64,000 bases of DNA from the NCBI GenBank assembly GCA_001792895.1, contig MARA01000038.1, positions 62,001-126,000 of the forward strand. The letters are read 5' to 3'. The notes under the pieces were generated by a model, which worked only from the letters and a program-made list of their open reading frames with translations, was not told where the DNA came from and searched no databases. This document shows, in pieces, positions 43,943-56,134 of the stretch. This stretch comes from Lentinus brumalis (lineage: Eukaryota; Basidiomycota; Agaricomycetes; Polyporales; Polyporaceae). Numbering within the stretch: the stretch's first letter is position 1; each line of letters opens with the position of its first letter. The position numbers and the translations under genes were made by a program.

Positions 43943-46144
43943 GTGTACTCCAGCAAGGCCAAGTTGACTCCTGCTCGCAAGACCCCCAACGCCAAGCGGA
44001 CCAAGGTGTAAGTTCTGTTATATCTCTTACGATGGCACAGCTCTCATACTGACATGAAATAGCAATGAGTCCGGTGACAAGGAGGAGTCTGAGTGGTGCG
44101 TCTTGTATGACCTTTCCATAGAGCTCATACTAAATTTTTCTCTGTTAATAGCGAGTCTCCCACCAAGAAGGCCCATGTCCAAAACAACTCGGACGAAGTT
44201 CAGTTTGTTGAGCCGTTCGTGGCCGCAGCACCAAGAAGTACGTATATTAATTAATTGTATGTTCAGATCAGCAGATTGAATTATCACCCCCTACTAGGGC
44301 TCCCGCCACCCGCACCAAGAAGGCCACTTCTGCGAGCGAGGCTAGAGGTCAGCCAGACTCCCCGCAAGAAGCTTCCCCTTCCTCGTCGCCCCGTGGTGAA
44401 GGCCCAGATGGAGGCTGCCGCCAAGAAGGCCGCTGCTGCTGGCGGGAAGAAGAAGTCCATCAAGGCTCACAAGTAGGTTTTTCTGCCTGCCAATATGTTC
44501 CTGAACTTACAGTTTATTTGAAGCTCTGCCGACCAGGTGTTCAATCCTGATGCATCTGAGATTGACGAGGACCTGTAATACCACTCTTTTACATATGTGT
44601 CTTTGCATTTTTCTCATTCTCACCTCAGCTAAGAAAAACAGACCGCTCTTTTCCGTAACGATCTTTCTGGTGCTGTGTTCGAAGATGTCTGAAGTGTATG
44701 TTCCGTTTAATAGAACGTGTGTTCTTACTGTCTGAATCTACTTCCTATAGCCTCAGTGAAATTCAGAAGGACATTCCAACAGACAAGAGATACTTATACT
44801 TGAAATACATTGGCGGCTGGGAATATTCTGACCATATTTGCCTTTTATACAGGCCCTCCAAGTTGCGGGCCAAAGTTCAGGGCTCAGTGCACTTTGGGGA
44901 TGCTGAGAGGTAAGTATCTATTTGTGTTGTCACATTCATCAAATCTGATGCGATATACAGCCAAGTGAACAGTGACAATGCCATGGATCTGGACAATCAT
45001 GTTCCTGATCACAATAATATCGACAACAGCCCCTCAGGGCCATCAGACGGGATTGAATGCGGTTCTGGGGTTGATCTCGCTGATGAATGTGCCACAGATT
45101 TAATCTTGTGGGAGACTTACAAGAGCTTGCCTCTCCTCAAGCAAGTATTTCAGTACTGAGTGAATTAACCTGATGCTGATACATGATTAGAACCCATGGG
45201 CCTGACTACGGCAGCTATCCTATTCATTCCATGATGCCTGGGGAGGGGATCATGGACCAGACCCACTATCAGGTGCACCGCAAGTACATTATTGTCAATG
45301 ACCGCCTTGAGCATATGTTAATTGTGATTGATATCAGGAAGCTGCTGGACTTGATCCTTTATGCTTATGACCCCAAGAATGACAGCCCCATCGTCATCAA
45401 CCCTGCCAGGATTTCTCCTAGTCTCCTCATTGCGGGGTCTTTCTATGGAAGTACTGCCAAGGTTGCTGCTTTTCAAACTCCCAGCAGCCCTCAGCGGGCA
45501 ATTTGTTACTCAGTTGGAGCTGTTTTTGCATGCAGTGTCTACCAATCAACCTTGTTCGCTAGAGGGGATCGCCAGGTCAAGCAGATTCTCTTGGGCCCGC
45601 TGCGGGGTGAGAATGAACAGGCATTGGGGCTGCTTGGTAATGTCTTTGACTGCAGTTCCCTCGGGATCAACACCTTGATCAATATAAGTATGAGACTCAC
45701 AGCTTCTGATGCAGCGCGTATGCTTCCTGGCATGGGCTTCACGCTTCCAAGGGTGCCAGGACTGGCGGTTCCGGCAGCGGCAACTTCTGCCTATCCCGAT
45801 CGCTTTTGCACATGCGTGACAAGACCGCCTGGGGATCCAATGACGATAGTAAGCAATTTTCTAGCAATTATTTTGCATACTTTCATTTACTCATTTGACT
45901 TTATTCAGTCGCCATCTGGGATGCTCATCATCTGTTTGCTGCTCGTAGCCTCAAGGAGGTCTTCAAGCACGACAAGGTCACCTTGCTCAAGCGTCTTGAG
46001 CGCAATTTGGAATTCGGGGAGATCCCCATGGTATACTATAGCACGTCTACCTATCCCATTGAAGCTGAGAAGAACAACTTTACCAGCACTGTTCAGGCTC
46101 TTAGTCTGAACTTGTACAGTGTTGTCCTTCTGGCATCTCCCTGA
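43943..46144 (+). CDS. Lineage-specific hypothetical protein, Lys/Ala-rich N-terminus, about 10 exons
   Basis: Exons: SSKAKLTPARKTPNAKRTK (about 43950), SPTKKAHVQNNSDEVQFVEP (44160), RAPATRTKKATSASEARG (44297) with a frame change into KAQMEAAAKKAAAAGGKKK, ADQVFNPDASEIDEDL, LSEIQKDIPTDKRYLYLKY (44750), VNSDNAMDLDNHVPDHNN (44965), THGPDYGSYPIHSMMPG (45193) and a large exon with RKLLDLILYAYDPKNDSPIV, SLLIAGSFYGSTAKVAAF and QSTLFARGDRQVKQIL, then AARSLKEVFKHDKVTLLKRL and SLNLYSVVLLASP, stop 46142-46144. Basic-tail then globular layout suggests a nuclear or chromatin role, but no domain is recognised. Some frames shift, so it may be decaying. Confidence 0.5.
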
Positions 46145-46414
46145 TCCCCCAATATGTTCTCTATCTGCAGTTTTTTTTCTTTCTTGTTTGTATATACACA
46201 TCAAGTCCTTGTTGATCATGCCCTCCCCTCCTGCTTATTGTCTTGCCTGCCTATACATGTCCTCACCATGTGCCTGTTGTCTCATCTGCCAGTATGATTA
46301 CTGTTAATATACTAGATGTGCTGTTGCACTGACTTCAAAATATAGTGATTGCACATCACAATGAGCAGCAAGGAGTTGTGCTTCAACTCTCAGAGATGAC
46401 CATTCCAATATGGT

Positions 46415-46954
46415 GTGCATAAGCGCTGTCACGTGTGCACATGTTCAAAGTCAAACCATTTTAATGCCCATGTTCTTCTTTACATCCCTCATCGTACACC
46501 ACTAGTACTCAGCATGAAAGGAATCATCTTCCCTCTCAATGGAGGGCCTTGTTTATCATTCCTAGGATTGATATGGGCCCTCTTTGCAGTGTTTCTCACT
46601 ACACAGCTCATCCAACCTCATCACACCTGCAGCGACATTCAGTCTGTTGGCTTGCCAAGTTTGGCATCTGCAACAGACCCCATATATAACATGGTTATGG
46701 CAGCCACCTTTGAAAAAAGTGCTGTGCCCCTAGTGGGCAGGGTTATGACGGACACCCTCATTGAAAGTTCTGTGCCCATTGTGGGCAGGGTTACTACAGG
46801 CACCCTCTCAGAAATGCACATGTTTATTCCGTGTATGCATACTGTGCATACTATGTCACTTGAACTCCCCATTTGGACCCCCATTTGGACTCCCAATACT
46901 GTCAACCAATCTGTATCAGTAAGTGTCCAAGGGAACATTATATGGTCATTTTAA
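46415..46954 (+). CDS. Uncertain 179-codon ORF with an internal tandem repeat
   Basis: An uninterrupted frame containing one hydrophobic helix (PCLSFLGLIWALFAVFLTTQ) and two imperfect ~50-bp tandem units (46708-46809) giving SAVPLVGRVMTDTL and SSVPIVGRVTTGTL. It could be a small membrane protein or chance. It sits between the hypothetical gene and Helitron H2; no homologue recognised. Confidence 0.25.
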   Translation: MHKRCHVCTCSKSNHFNAHVLLYIPHRTPLVLSMKGIIFPLNGGPCLSFLGLIWALFAVFLTTQLIQPHHTCSDIQSVGLPSLASATDPIYNMVMAATFEKSAVPLVGRVMTDTLIESSVPIVGRVTTGTLSEMHMFIPCMHTVHTMSLELPIWTPIWTPNTVNQSVSVSVQGNIIWSF

Positions 46955-47029
46955 TTGAACAACAAGACCAAGTATTTGTTTCTTTTTGTCCTAAGGCTAC
47001 TTACTGGCTCGTAGAGCCAGAATGATATG

Positions 47030-50000
47030 CCTTCAGAATATGGTACATGCACATGATTTTTATATATTATTCACAGGTCTCCTTTGGCATAAAATTGATC
47101 GTCCAACAAAGCAAATCAGGTCCAGTTTTGCTGCAGACCGCGAATATGCCTTGTATGGAGGTGCCCAGCTGCGCCCAATGGGCAGTCTCAACGATGGACC
47201 TTAAGTGATCTACAGAAGTATTCCATCCTAGGCTCCACTATTGAGGGGGAGACATACCTGTATAGGTCTTACATTGTGCAAGATATATGGCAGGAGGTTG
47301 CGGATATAATTGCGGTTGATGTACCCCTAGGAACTCTATGTCAGCAGTTGAACAAGGGTCAACTTCTTTATATAGCTCAATGCCATAGCATTACACGGGT
47401 TACTAAACAGATGTCTAAAGCTAATATTGTGATAGCCCTGCAGCAACATTCATGCTCTAGTTGTGCAAAGTTTCTTTGTATTTTTACATGTTCACCATCT
47501 CCAGTGAGTGGGAAAGAGAGAATGCAGAAATTGAGAGATGATAGAAAGTCCCGCGTAGGTGAGTTAGTTACAGATATCTTATCAACTAATAAGCCCGCTG
47601 GAAAATTCCCACCCCAACCTCTAACTGAAGATTCTTTGTACCAAACAATCTCAGGTTACGCCAATGATGTGCGAGTCCGGATGTGCAGTATGTAGTCTTC
47701 TGACTCCCAAGTCACGTCTTCGCAAACTTCATACTGTGGCTTTTGATCGGAATTTATTGGTGCCGGATACTCCGATAACCAGAGTGGAGAGAAGATGTGC
47801 TAGTGATCCCATTCTCAGCCAACCTGGTCCAGTACTCCTTCCTCATTGTAATGATATGGGTGGAATGTATGGACAACCTGCAGACTGGGAAACTACGTGC
47901 AGATAGTTTGGCAAATGGCTTGTGGATTGGTGAGGGTCCCTCTGAGTTACAAGGCCTTAGTTGGACAGAAAAAATGCTAATTTCCCGAGTTCAACATAAC
48001 TATTGCATTGTGAAGGTCCATCTATCAGGTATGTCAAAAATGAAGGCCAATGTTGTAAGTCATTCCTTGCCCATGGCTAAGGTATATCAGGCATTACCTC
48101 CAACCAGAGAAGAATTAGATTAAGTCCTGGCATTCATGTATATTGGACCAAATGTACCAACTCAAAAGGAATTTCAGCGAACACCCTTGCTGGTTCGAAG
48201 AAACAAAGTGGCCATGGCCCTGGAGTGGCTTAAGCTCAATCATGCAGATTATGCAAATCTGGAGATCTCATACAAAAACCTGAGTGAATATCCAGAACAT
48301 GAGCCTCCTGTGGTTGTGAATTTTACACAAAGCATGGGTAGTAACAAGTTAAAAGGATCCTGAATCTACTGCAGTCAATGATGATGAGGAGGATGAGGGT
48401 ACTGAGCAAGGTGCCTGTCCATTTGTGGTTCATGGACTCACTGGAATTGACTTGGATCATATGGGTAAGCATCGTCGCTATGAAATTACAGCAAGGGCAG
48501 TGGGATATTTCAAGAGTGGAGATATAGTACTGGGTATTGGACAGGCCAAGCAACCTGAGAGTATCTATCACAATCCTCAGCTGTATCCAAAAATGTTTCC
48601 CTGGTTGTTTCCATATGGACTAGGGGATTGAAGAACATTTACGGAGCCAAACCAGTGACTGAGGAATGTCGGAAGCAACAATTATTAATGTACCATGATA
48701 AGTGTTTTCAGCTGGAACCATTGTTTCCACTGGTGGCACTTAACCATGAACAGATTAAGAAGTCTACCACCAGTGGGTATATTCTGGCAGACAAAAGCAA
48801 GTTCAAAGACATTGCTGACCGCCTTTTGAAGATCAATGCTGAAACACTTACAGACATTGTTCAGAAGCTGAAGACAGGCCCAGTCAAGCCAGAAACTGAT
48901 AATGAAAGGGCTTGCTTCAAGGTTTTGAATGACCTTGATCATGTGGCTTACAAGGTTCAGGGCTCAATTACTAGTAAAAAATATATGTGTAATGAAATTT
49001 GGTCATTAGTATCATATCTTGAAGCACCTTCCTGGTTTGTCACATTTGCACCTGCTGACATCAAACATCTCATAGCATTGTACTATGCAGATACTGATGT
49101 GTCATTTGTGCCTAAATTCAGAGACCAAGACGAACATCTGAAATTGATTGCAAATAATCCAGTGGCAGGTGCAAGATTCTTCAAAGTAATGGTAGATCTA
49201 TTCATTAAACATGTTTTGGGGTGGGTTTGGACCGTCCTGGTTTATATGGTGAGACCTCAGGTTATTATGGGACAGTGGAGCAACAAGGTAGACTGTTACA
49301 TTCCATGCCCACAAGTCACCAACTCCGGTCCAAACCCACTCCGGACTCCGCAACTCCGGTTTGTTCTTACATGTGTTACTATCCTCGATCACTTCACCCC
49401 TTATCGCCTTCTTAGTTGACCCGGACTCCGTACCATCTGATTCCGCTTGCATCCGCCTCCGTGATCAGACTCCGTCTGCTTCTGTTTATTCGATCATCTT
49501 CGATTGTATCCGCCGTTCATTCAATCTTACTATACATTGTATTGGTTGATCATCTGCTTCTGCCTGACTCCGGTTCCGTACCTCCTTTACTTATGTCTTG
49601 GCTACTCCTCTCCGGACTTTCGGACTTTACTATATAAGTCTCCTTGTAGCCATGCTTAGACTTCAGTTCTGATATCTCGTTACACTTCCTGTTACGACTC
49701 TGAGCTCAATCTATTCTGTTCGCTCTCTCTCAACGTCCGATCCTTCCGACCGGACTTCTGACCTCCGACCTCCGACTCCGACTCCAACTTCTGCTTGACT
49801 TCTTATCTCTGGCTTGACTTCTACTCTCTGGCTTGACTTCCCTCTTGCTTGGTGTTATCTCTTGCTTATCTTCTTACTCATTGCTTGCTCCGGTATAAAC
49901 CCCGGTTCTCTTGTCTGTCCCAAATTGAAGACCTTCGTGGATCCTCAAGGCGTTGATCAATAGCTTCGCCGAAGTCTTCACCCTCAGCGCGTCTCGTTCC

Positions 50001-50630
50001 GGACTTCGTAACTCCGTAACTCTGTCCAAACTCTCATCGGACTTCGTCCCGGCACGCACAATCTTAACATAGACTGACATTGCATGTACATGTGCTTCAA
50101 TGGATCAAACATTCACTTACTCCACAAGAGATCAGAGCCTGTAACATGGACCCAAACTCAGACTTCCAGAAAGCCATGGTAGAATACTTGGAAAGTATTC
50201 ATCAAGGTGAATTTGGCACGGGAACCATGGAAACTGTGGCTGCTCAAGTTGATGAATTGAAAAGAAACCCCCTGCATATACCCAAGACTCTGCCCCAGCC
50301 CCCACCATCAAAGTGCAACCATGAGCATTCCCCTGACTGCAATGCCTGCCAAGCTTATGAGTTGTGGAAGGACAATCATATAAGAGAAGTAGATGAAATA
50401 GTGTATTTATCCAATGTTCATAAGTGCAACACCAGGAGCAAATTCACAAAAGCACCCAAGGGAGCTGAGAATACAGGAATGCAAGAGTCTGATAACCGAG
50501 GGTGTACCGATTATATTACATGCATTTGCAAAGCACACTTTCCACGTGGAACCTTTCCATCTACTCAGGTTGCTCAAGAGGGGCTTTAAGGTGCATCAGA
50601 GCAAACCCCAAGGATTTTGAGTCCAGAGGC
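47030..50630 (+). mobile_element. Helitron H2, N-terminal half, split by a solo LTR
   Basis: Same family as H1 but plus strand. Segments: SDLQKYSILGSTIEGETYLY (47205 on), CAKFLCIFTCSPSPVSGKER, LANGLWIGEGPSELQ, RTPLLVRRNKVAMALEWLKL, MFPWLFPYGLGD, then the Rep-domain stretch EIWSLVSYLEAPSWFVTFAP and FFKVMVDLFIKHVLG, and beyond the LTR HVHVLQWIKHSLTPQEIRA and the Cys cluster TDYITCICKAHFPRGTFPS. Stops at 48121-48123 and 48361-48363 and a frame change near 49218 break it. It ends near 50630 without the helicase and protease parts. Transposition role: DNA nicking and rolling-circle transfer; defunct. Confidence 0.82.
49294..50069 (+). mobile_element. Solo LTR, copy 2 (776 bp), inside Helitron H2
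   Basis: Begins TGTTACATTCC and ends CAATCTTAACA, with TATATAAG at about 49630. Perfect 5-bp target duplication TAGAC at 49289-49293 and 50070-50074. Removing the LTR and one repeat joins the Rep frame (..EQQGRL then TLHVHVLQWI). It is the inverse copy of 19488-20250, so the same retroelement family has been active at least twice here. Confidence 0.9.
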
Positions 50631-50852
50631 TCTTGCGATGCCTCCTGAGGTGGGTGGGAAAGTTCTGACAATTATTTTAAGTGCAAATGGCATCTGAGTG
50701 CAAAATTCACCATACCGCCTTCATTACTTGTCTGCGTACTGTGAAACTTCGGCAGAAAGTGTAGTATGTATACGGCAATCCACATACAAAGTTACAACCC
50801 GATAGAAGACAAACTGAGCAATATGGGGGAGTAGGAGTGTTGGGTCAAGGTA

Positions 50853-51554
50853 CAGTGACAGACAAAAATAATGCCCGCCCTGCACTGAGTGATAAGATTG
50901 CCTCATTATTCCACGAATTTGACATATATGCACAAATTGTTTTGTGAGACTATTAAACATGCTCTGGAGGTCTGTTGCATCCCGAGCTGACCCATTGGCA
51001 AGGGCAACTTCAGCATGACGAAGGTCACCGGGAGTGAGGAGACGGGGCCGGCCAGGCCGGGGAGCATGGTAGTAGAAGTCACCGGTCTCCTGCACAATCT
51101 TGAGGTTACAGGCAATGGTGTGACAATCCAGGTGCAAGATGCGCCCAATTTCTGTCATGGTCTTGGGCTTCCCAAAAAAGCAGGGTCACAAAGTTGAAGA
51201 ATGTGAGCTTGTTTGGTGGGAGTGCAGGGTGCCATGGTAATGGATGTTAAGAGTAGAAGGTGTAGGATGAAGATATCAAAGTGGTGTAGTGTCAGGGATT
51301 AAAGGTGGTGTGTTATGATGGAAGAAAGTGGACAGCAAATTATGCGCTGGCACGTCGAAAATAAGCGCCCAAACGTTCTCACGGGTTTTGCTGCCCTCAC
51401 GCAGCCACTCAGCAATACCGTAGGAGAAGTATGATAGCTAGCTGATGTTCACTTATTCTACAATATATGGTGTATGCTCAAGCTTATGTAAGCTTAAGCA
51501 AAGAGGGATGTACTACCCACCACCTGGAGCGGGCATTATTTTGGTCTGTCACTG
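50853..51554 (-). mobile_element. Tc1/mariner deletion derivative, 702 bp
   Basis: Terminal inverted repeats begin CAGTGACAGAC and extend about 25 bp; the two ends differ by one base (GACAAAAATAATGC vs GACCAAAATAATGC). TA duplications at 50851-50852 and 51555-51556. It retains the transposase N-terminus only: MAPCTPTKQAHILQLCDPAF from 51235, then a frame break, MTEIGRILHLDCHTIACNL, and the GRPRLLTPGDLRHAEVALAN helix-turn-helix linker. The DDE domain is gone and the ORF runs into the left TIR. Typical non-autonomous derivative. Confidence 0.85.
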
Positions 51555-51556
51555 TA

Positions 51557-53474
51557 TATGGGAGCACCTATTGTTGGGTGGCATCGACGGCAGCAAGATT
51601 CTCCGCCGTTGAAAGGATAAATGTCTATGAAACTTGAAAAGCAGCCTTTAGTATAGGATATGCAAGCCCCCATGCATTCCGATTTTTGTTTCTTCAATGT
51701 GCTGTAGCGGAGGGAGGCTCATGATGTTGAGGGCCAAATGGCGACCAAGATTTTGCACACAGGTGCGCAATGCGCTGGGACCTTTCTGCCAACTGCCGTA
51801 CTCAACTGTTTGCCATGAAACTTTACAGGATGTTAGTTGTGATAGATTTACACTGCTTTCGAGAAAATCGGACAAGGGAAGGCCTTGTGCTTCAGGGGGC
51901 ACAACATCAAAAATTTTGCACTTATCTGCCACCCATAGTAGGCCAAGCTCTCGAGGGTGGCTCTGGCTGAGCTCGAGCTTGGCTTGGCCAGAGCTGAAGC
52001 CTGCAGGTGGTGGGTGCTACTAGTATCTCCCAGCTTGCACTCTTTGCCTCTATGGCTCTGCCCTGCTCTCCCACACTACTTGACATGAGGATGAGCCATG
52101 AGATAGATCCTTGAACTCCTTTATTGTTACTCTAAACTCTGCGTGTGAAGATCTGCAATGAGACATGTTTAATGATGCATCTCATCTGAGTCAACCTCTG
52201 CTCTCCCGTGCTACAAGAGCATAAAAGCACGTGATGGGATGTGTTGATTTGTTAATGATGAGTCTAGTCCCCATATTCCTGTGACCCACCCTCCTGCACA
52301 GCCTGTCGTACCCTGAATCAACAATGCAATATTGCCTGGTTCTTAGAACACTGCCGCCAGCACAACACACGTGCTGATAGATATTGGACCTGTCTGAGCT
52401 CAGGATTTATGCTGCCCCTCTGATGCTTCTGCTGGTATGAGCCAAACCTCCTCGACTATCCTCATCAGAAAAAGGGCACTTCCCTTGGAGCACTTAGATG
52501 CGCTTATGTGCTCTTGCTCAGACCTTCCCAGAAGATCCCAGATGTCTTAGGCCAGAAGGTTCATTTTTTTACTTGGGAGAGGTCTAAGTCACACCAAGGT
52601 AACCATAGATGGTCTAAGCCTATATCCAAAGCACCTACATATGTTACAACCAATTGCTGAGGAAGATGAGAGAAGAGTCACAAGATGAGCAGGGGCATTG
52701 ACGAGCACTTGTGCAGCAAGAGTGAAGCAATGCTCAATGATCAGGGCTGGGGACAAGATATATTAAGAGAGGTACAAGAGACGCCATCGCTTCGCTCCGG
52801 CAGGTTGATAGGCTGAGTGCTAGACAGATGGTCAGCAATGTGGCGGACTCGTGGAGTATGGATTCATGGATGTAACTATGTATAAGTACGAGGTTGAGTC
52901 GAGACAGGTGGACACCCGTCTATAGACGCTGTCAAGTCCGCATCTGGTAGGTTTTGCTCACGCACATGTCTTGTCTCGAAGCTGTTATCCCCACAGTGCA
53001 GTACATAATTGTGTCCTAGGTAGATGATAAATCATGCCACTAACATTGTTCTATGCTCGGTTAAGCTTAGCGGTTTAAGCCTCACCCGCAGGAGTCCATC
53101 CAAGTTGACATGGGCACTTCTAGCTTCCTTTTTCAGAACTCAGGCACCTCATCGACCCACGAGCTTCGTCATCTCTTACCCATTCCATCTTCTCGCCGCT
53201 GTGTCCCTCTGCCTGTGTCCCTCTTGCTTGTCCTCTGGGACTGTCTGGTTTATGGCCCAGTGCAGCATCACAGTAAGCAGTCAGTTGCATTTTGCCAGGG
53301 AATCTTACTAACTGCTGGTTGATCTATGATATAAGTAGGTCATTCCACATCCCTCACATTCACACAGGGGGCTGCAAGCTCCAGAGGCAAGGGAGACAAA
53401 GATACCATGATGAAATTGGAGTACATGTATATGGACAGCAGGTGAGTAAGCATTTCTGTCATTGAAGTCTAGCA
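51557..53474. other. Gene-poor stretch
   Basis: About 1.9 kb without a supported gene. Near 51935-52005 there is CCAAGCTCTCGAGGGTGGC and CTCGAGCTTGGCTTGGCC, similar to the AGCTCGGCC-rich patch at 57905-58050; both look like hAT-type MITE pieces. AT-rich elsewhere. Confidence 0.4.
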
Positions 53475-55517
53475 TTATACCAAGATTTCACCATGTGTCA
53501 CATTCCATAGTTGTTCATTCTCCAGGAGGCAATTGAACCCTGGCATGTGTGCGATGTTGGATTCTGGACAATGCGGTATACAGCTGGCCATGCAAGAACG
53601 CGGATTGCAATAGGTCAACACCCACGATGTCAAGAGTGAGTCCCTGGCAGCTGTTGAATGTCGTCGCATATGCAGGTGCGAGAGGGAATTGACAATGAAG
53701 GAGGGTATGGCCGGAGTAGAAGGTTTCGGTGAACATGATGCGAGGTTTGAGGATATCCTTGGACTCCTGTTCTTCCGAGCCCCCGATGTCATTTGGGTGC
53801 AGTAGGCGGACAGTGACCAGTGACCAGACGTGTACCAAGACCAACCACAACCACTCGGACATTCTTTACCAGGCCCTGGTTGATAGATAGGTTGCGTAGT
53901 AAGTGGTATACACCATTGACCTTGATGTGCAAGGAGTGTGGCGGAAGACCGGGTAAAGTCTGCTGAGCGACGTAGTCCAAGAGGCTGTCGGGTGCCTCTA
54001 GCCCTGCCTCCTCAGCCTTCTTGAGAGTATCAGCTGCAAGGTATGTATGTGCATCGCCTGAGACATGCCTGAGGATGGTGTTGTTGTAAGTGTCGATCTG
54101 AACATTGGTAGGTGCCAATATAGATCGTCAAAGACAATCCTGAGGTGACTCGAGGATATGTTGGGGGTAAACAAAGTCCGCGAGGTCTTGAGAAGACAAC
54201 ACATTCTCGAGCATATCCAGCGACACTTCAGGATCTGCCCCATCGCCAATAGCATTGACAAATTGGGCATACTCAGGATCGGCCGCGTTCCGTATAGGAA
54301 TGGTGAGGTGGTGGACTGTGAAGAGCAGCCATAGAGGGGAGGACTTGATAGATGCTCGGATGACCTGCACTTGTGTGCCCCTTCGAATGACGGGACAGGT
54401 CTGACCAAAATCTCCAACAAGGATGATAACCTTTCCGCCAAACGGCCTGTTGTTCTTCATGACATGGCACGTAATTGACTTGATGCATGCCAGCACAGCA
54501 CAGTTTGCCATCGGGCTCTCGTCTCAGATGACGGCAGATGCCTGTTCAATTTGATCCCCTCTCAAAGACCCTGGAGTTATGGCAGCCTTGAGCATCTCAT
54601 TGAGCTCATTGACAGGTACCTAAGCAATGGAGTTCATCATGAGCGAGCGTGCATGGGAGGGACAAATGCAGATGTGAGTCACCTTGACCATTGAATGGGT
54701 AGTTCGACCTCCAGGGTAGAGTTGAGCTGCATAAGCCAATGTTGCAGTTGCAAGGACGATCTTGATCTGGGAGCGCAAGTAGTCGCAGATGGCATTGATA
54801 ATAAATGTCTTACCGTGCCCTGCCTGGCCGTCCAAGGATATGCAGAGTGGTTGCTGGTTTTCGATAGCATGGAGAATGGTCTGAGCAACCTCCCGCTGCT
54901 CCGCATTCAGCAGCTCGAACGACTCCTGGGTGCGTTGGCCAAGCTGCTCGCACTGGGGATACCATCTCTTCAATTCATGCTGCACTTCCGGTGTATGCAC
55001 CACCGGTTCCGGGAGTCCATAGGCTGACAGTGACTTCCCATACTCCTCGAGGAGGTGTCTAAGATCTTGCAGACAGTCCTGCACTCCGAGCTCGTTGACG
55101 TTCTGGTGACGAATGATGAAGTCCCTTGCAAGGGCATGTTGCTGAGTGTGCCATAGTGCTATGGGTGCATGGACAGTCATTGATGAGGAGATGGATGAAG
55201 AGAATACGCAGTTGTCGCGGCGTATGCAAGTCAGAGATTGCCTCGGCAAGGGTGAGCTCACCCTCGTTGTTATTAGAAAAGAGACCAAGTGAAATGGCGG
55301 CTTTCTGGAATGTTCTGAACACAGTTCCATTTGCGGTATATGCATCTTGAAACCATGCAAGTGCGCAGTGTTGTAGGATGGCCCAGAGGTAGAAGTGTTC
55401 ACCTTCAGAAGGCCACACTGGTTGCAGTCTGCAGACATTGCAAGAAGCTTGCTGTCGCCGAATGACATGTAATTGGGTGACTCCATCCCCAAGGTCCCCC
55501 TCCTGGTAGTAGTTTGC

Positions 55518-56134
55518 ATTAGTGTTGCAGGGTCCAGTCCCAGGACTGGTCCTGGTCCCGGTCCTGGCTACCTTGGGCATTGTTCAGGACCACCCTGGAC
55601 CGGTCTGGACCGGTCCTGGACCGCTATTATATCAGGTATTTTCCCCCTTATTTTCCGCTATTTTTCACAATTTATTTGAAGGGTTTGTCAATTGTTTAAC
55701 CATTTCATGAGCTTATCATGACTTATGTTGACCCAGATTACGCAGTTTTGATTGCGCTTATCTCATCTTATCTTATCTCAGCCAGAAACCAACACATTCT
55801 GCTTGTATTCAGTGGTTGTAAAGGCATTATGGCCCAGTTGGTAGAGTGCTTGTGTATTTTCAGCCATTTTGGTGGATGCCCGAGTTTATTACTGGCTTGT
55901 ACCATAAAATCCTGGTACCGAGACCGGTCTGGACCAGTCCGAGACCAGTTTGGACTGCACATCGGTCCTGGACTGGTCCGGACCGGGACTGGACCGCGGT
56001 CTCAGTTTAGTTCTAGTAGGCGCTTGGTGCAGTCCCAGTCCTGAAAAATTGGGTCAGTCTGGTCTCGGTCCCGGTCCCAGTCCTGACCAAAAAGGGTCAA
56101 AAGACTGGACCGGACTGGACCCTGCATCACTAAT
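55518..56134. mobile_element. GGTCC-rich TIR element, 617 bp, with tRNA-like core
   Basis: Ends are inverted repeats of about 23 bp starting ATTAGTGNTGCAGGGTCC, with one mismatch. Both sides are packed with GGACCGGTCC-type palindromes (55540-55625 and 55915-56120), able to form hairpins. The AT-rich centre holds a tRNA-like stretch. It sits inside the H3 coding region. A TA or similar short target duplication is possible; not proven. Confidence 0.6.
55825..55905 (+). ncRNA. tRNA-like sequence (degenerate)
   Basis: GGCATTATGGCCCAGTTGG is an A-box-like D-arm (TGGCCCAGTTGG fits TRGYNNANNNG), followed ~45 bases on by GCCCGAGTTTATTACTGGC, a poor B-box/T-arm. No intact cloverleaf can be drawn by eye. 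It may be a tRNA relic captured by the TIR element. Confidence 0.3.

Noticed and set aside
51935..52010. Second complete hAT MITE
   Set aside because: Shares AGCTCGAGCTTGG words with 57905-58050 but no paired ends or duplication found.
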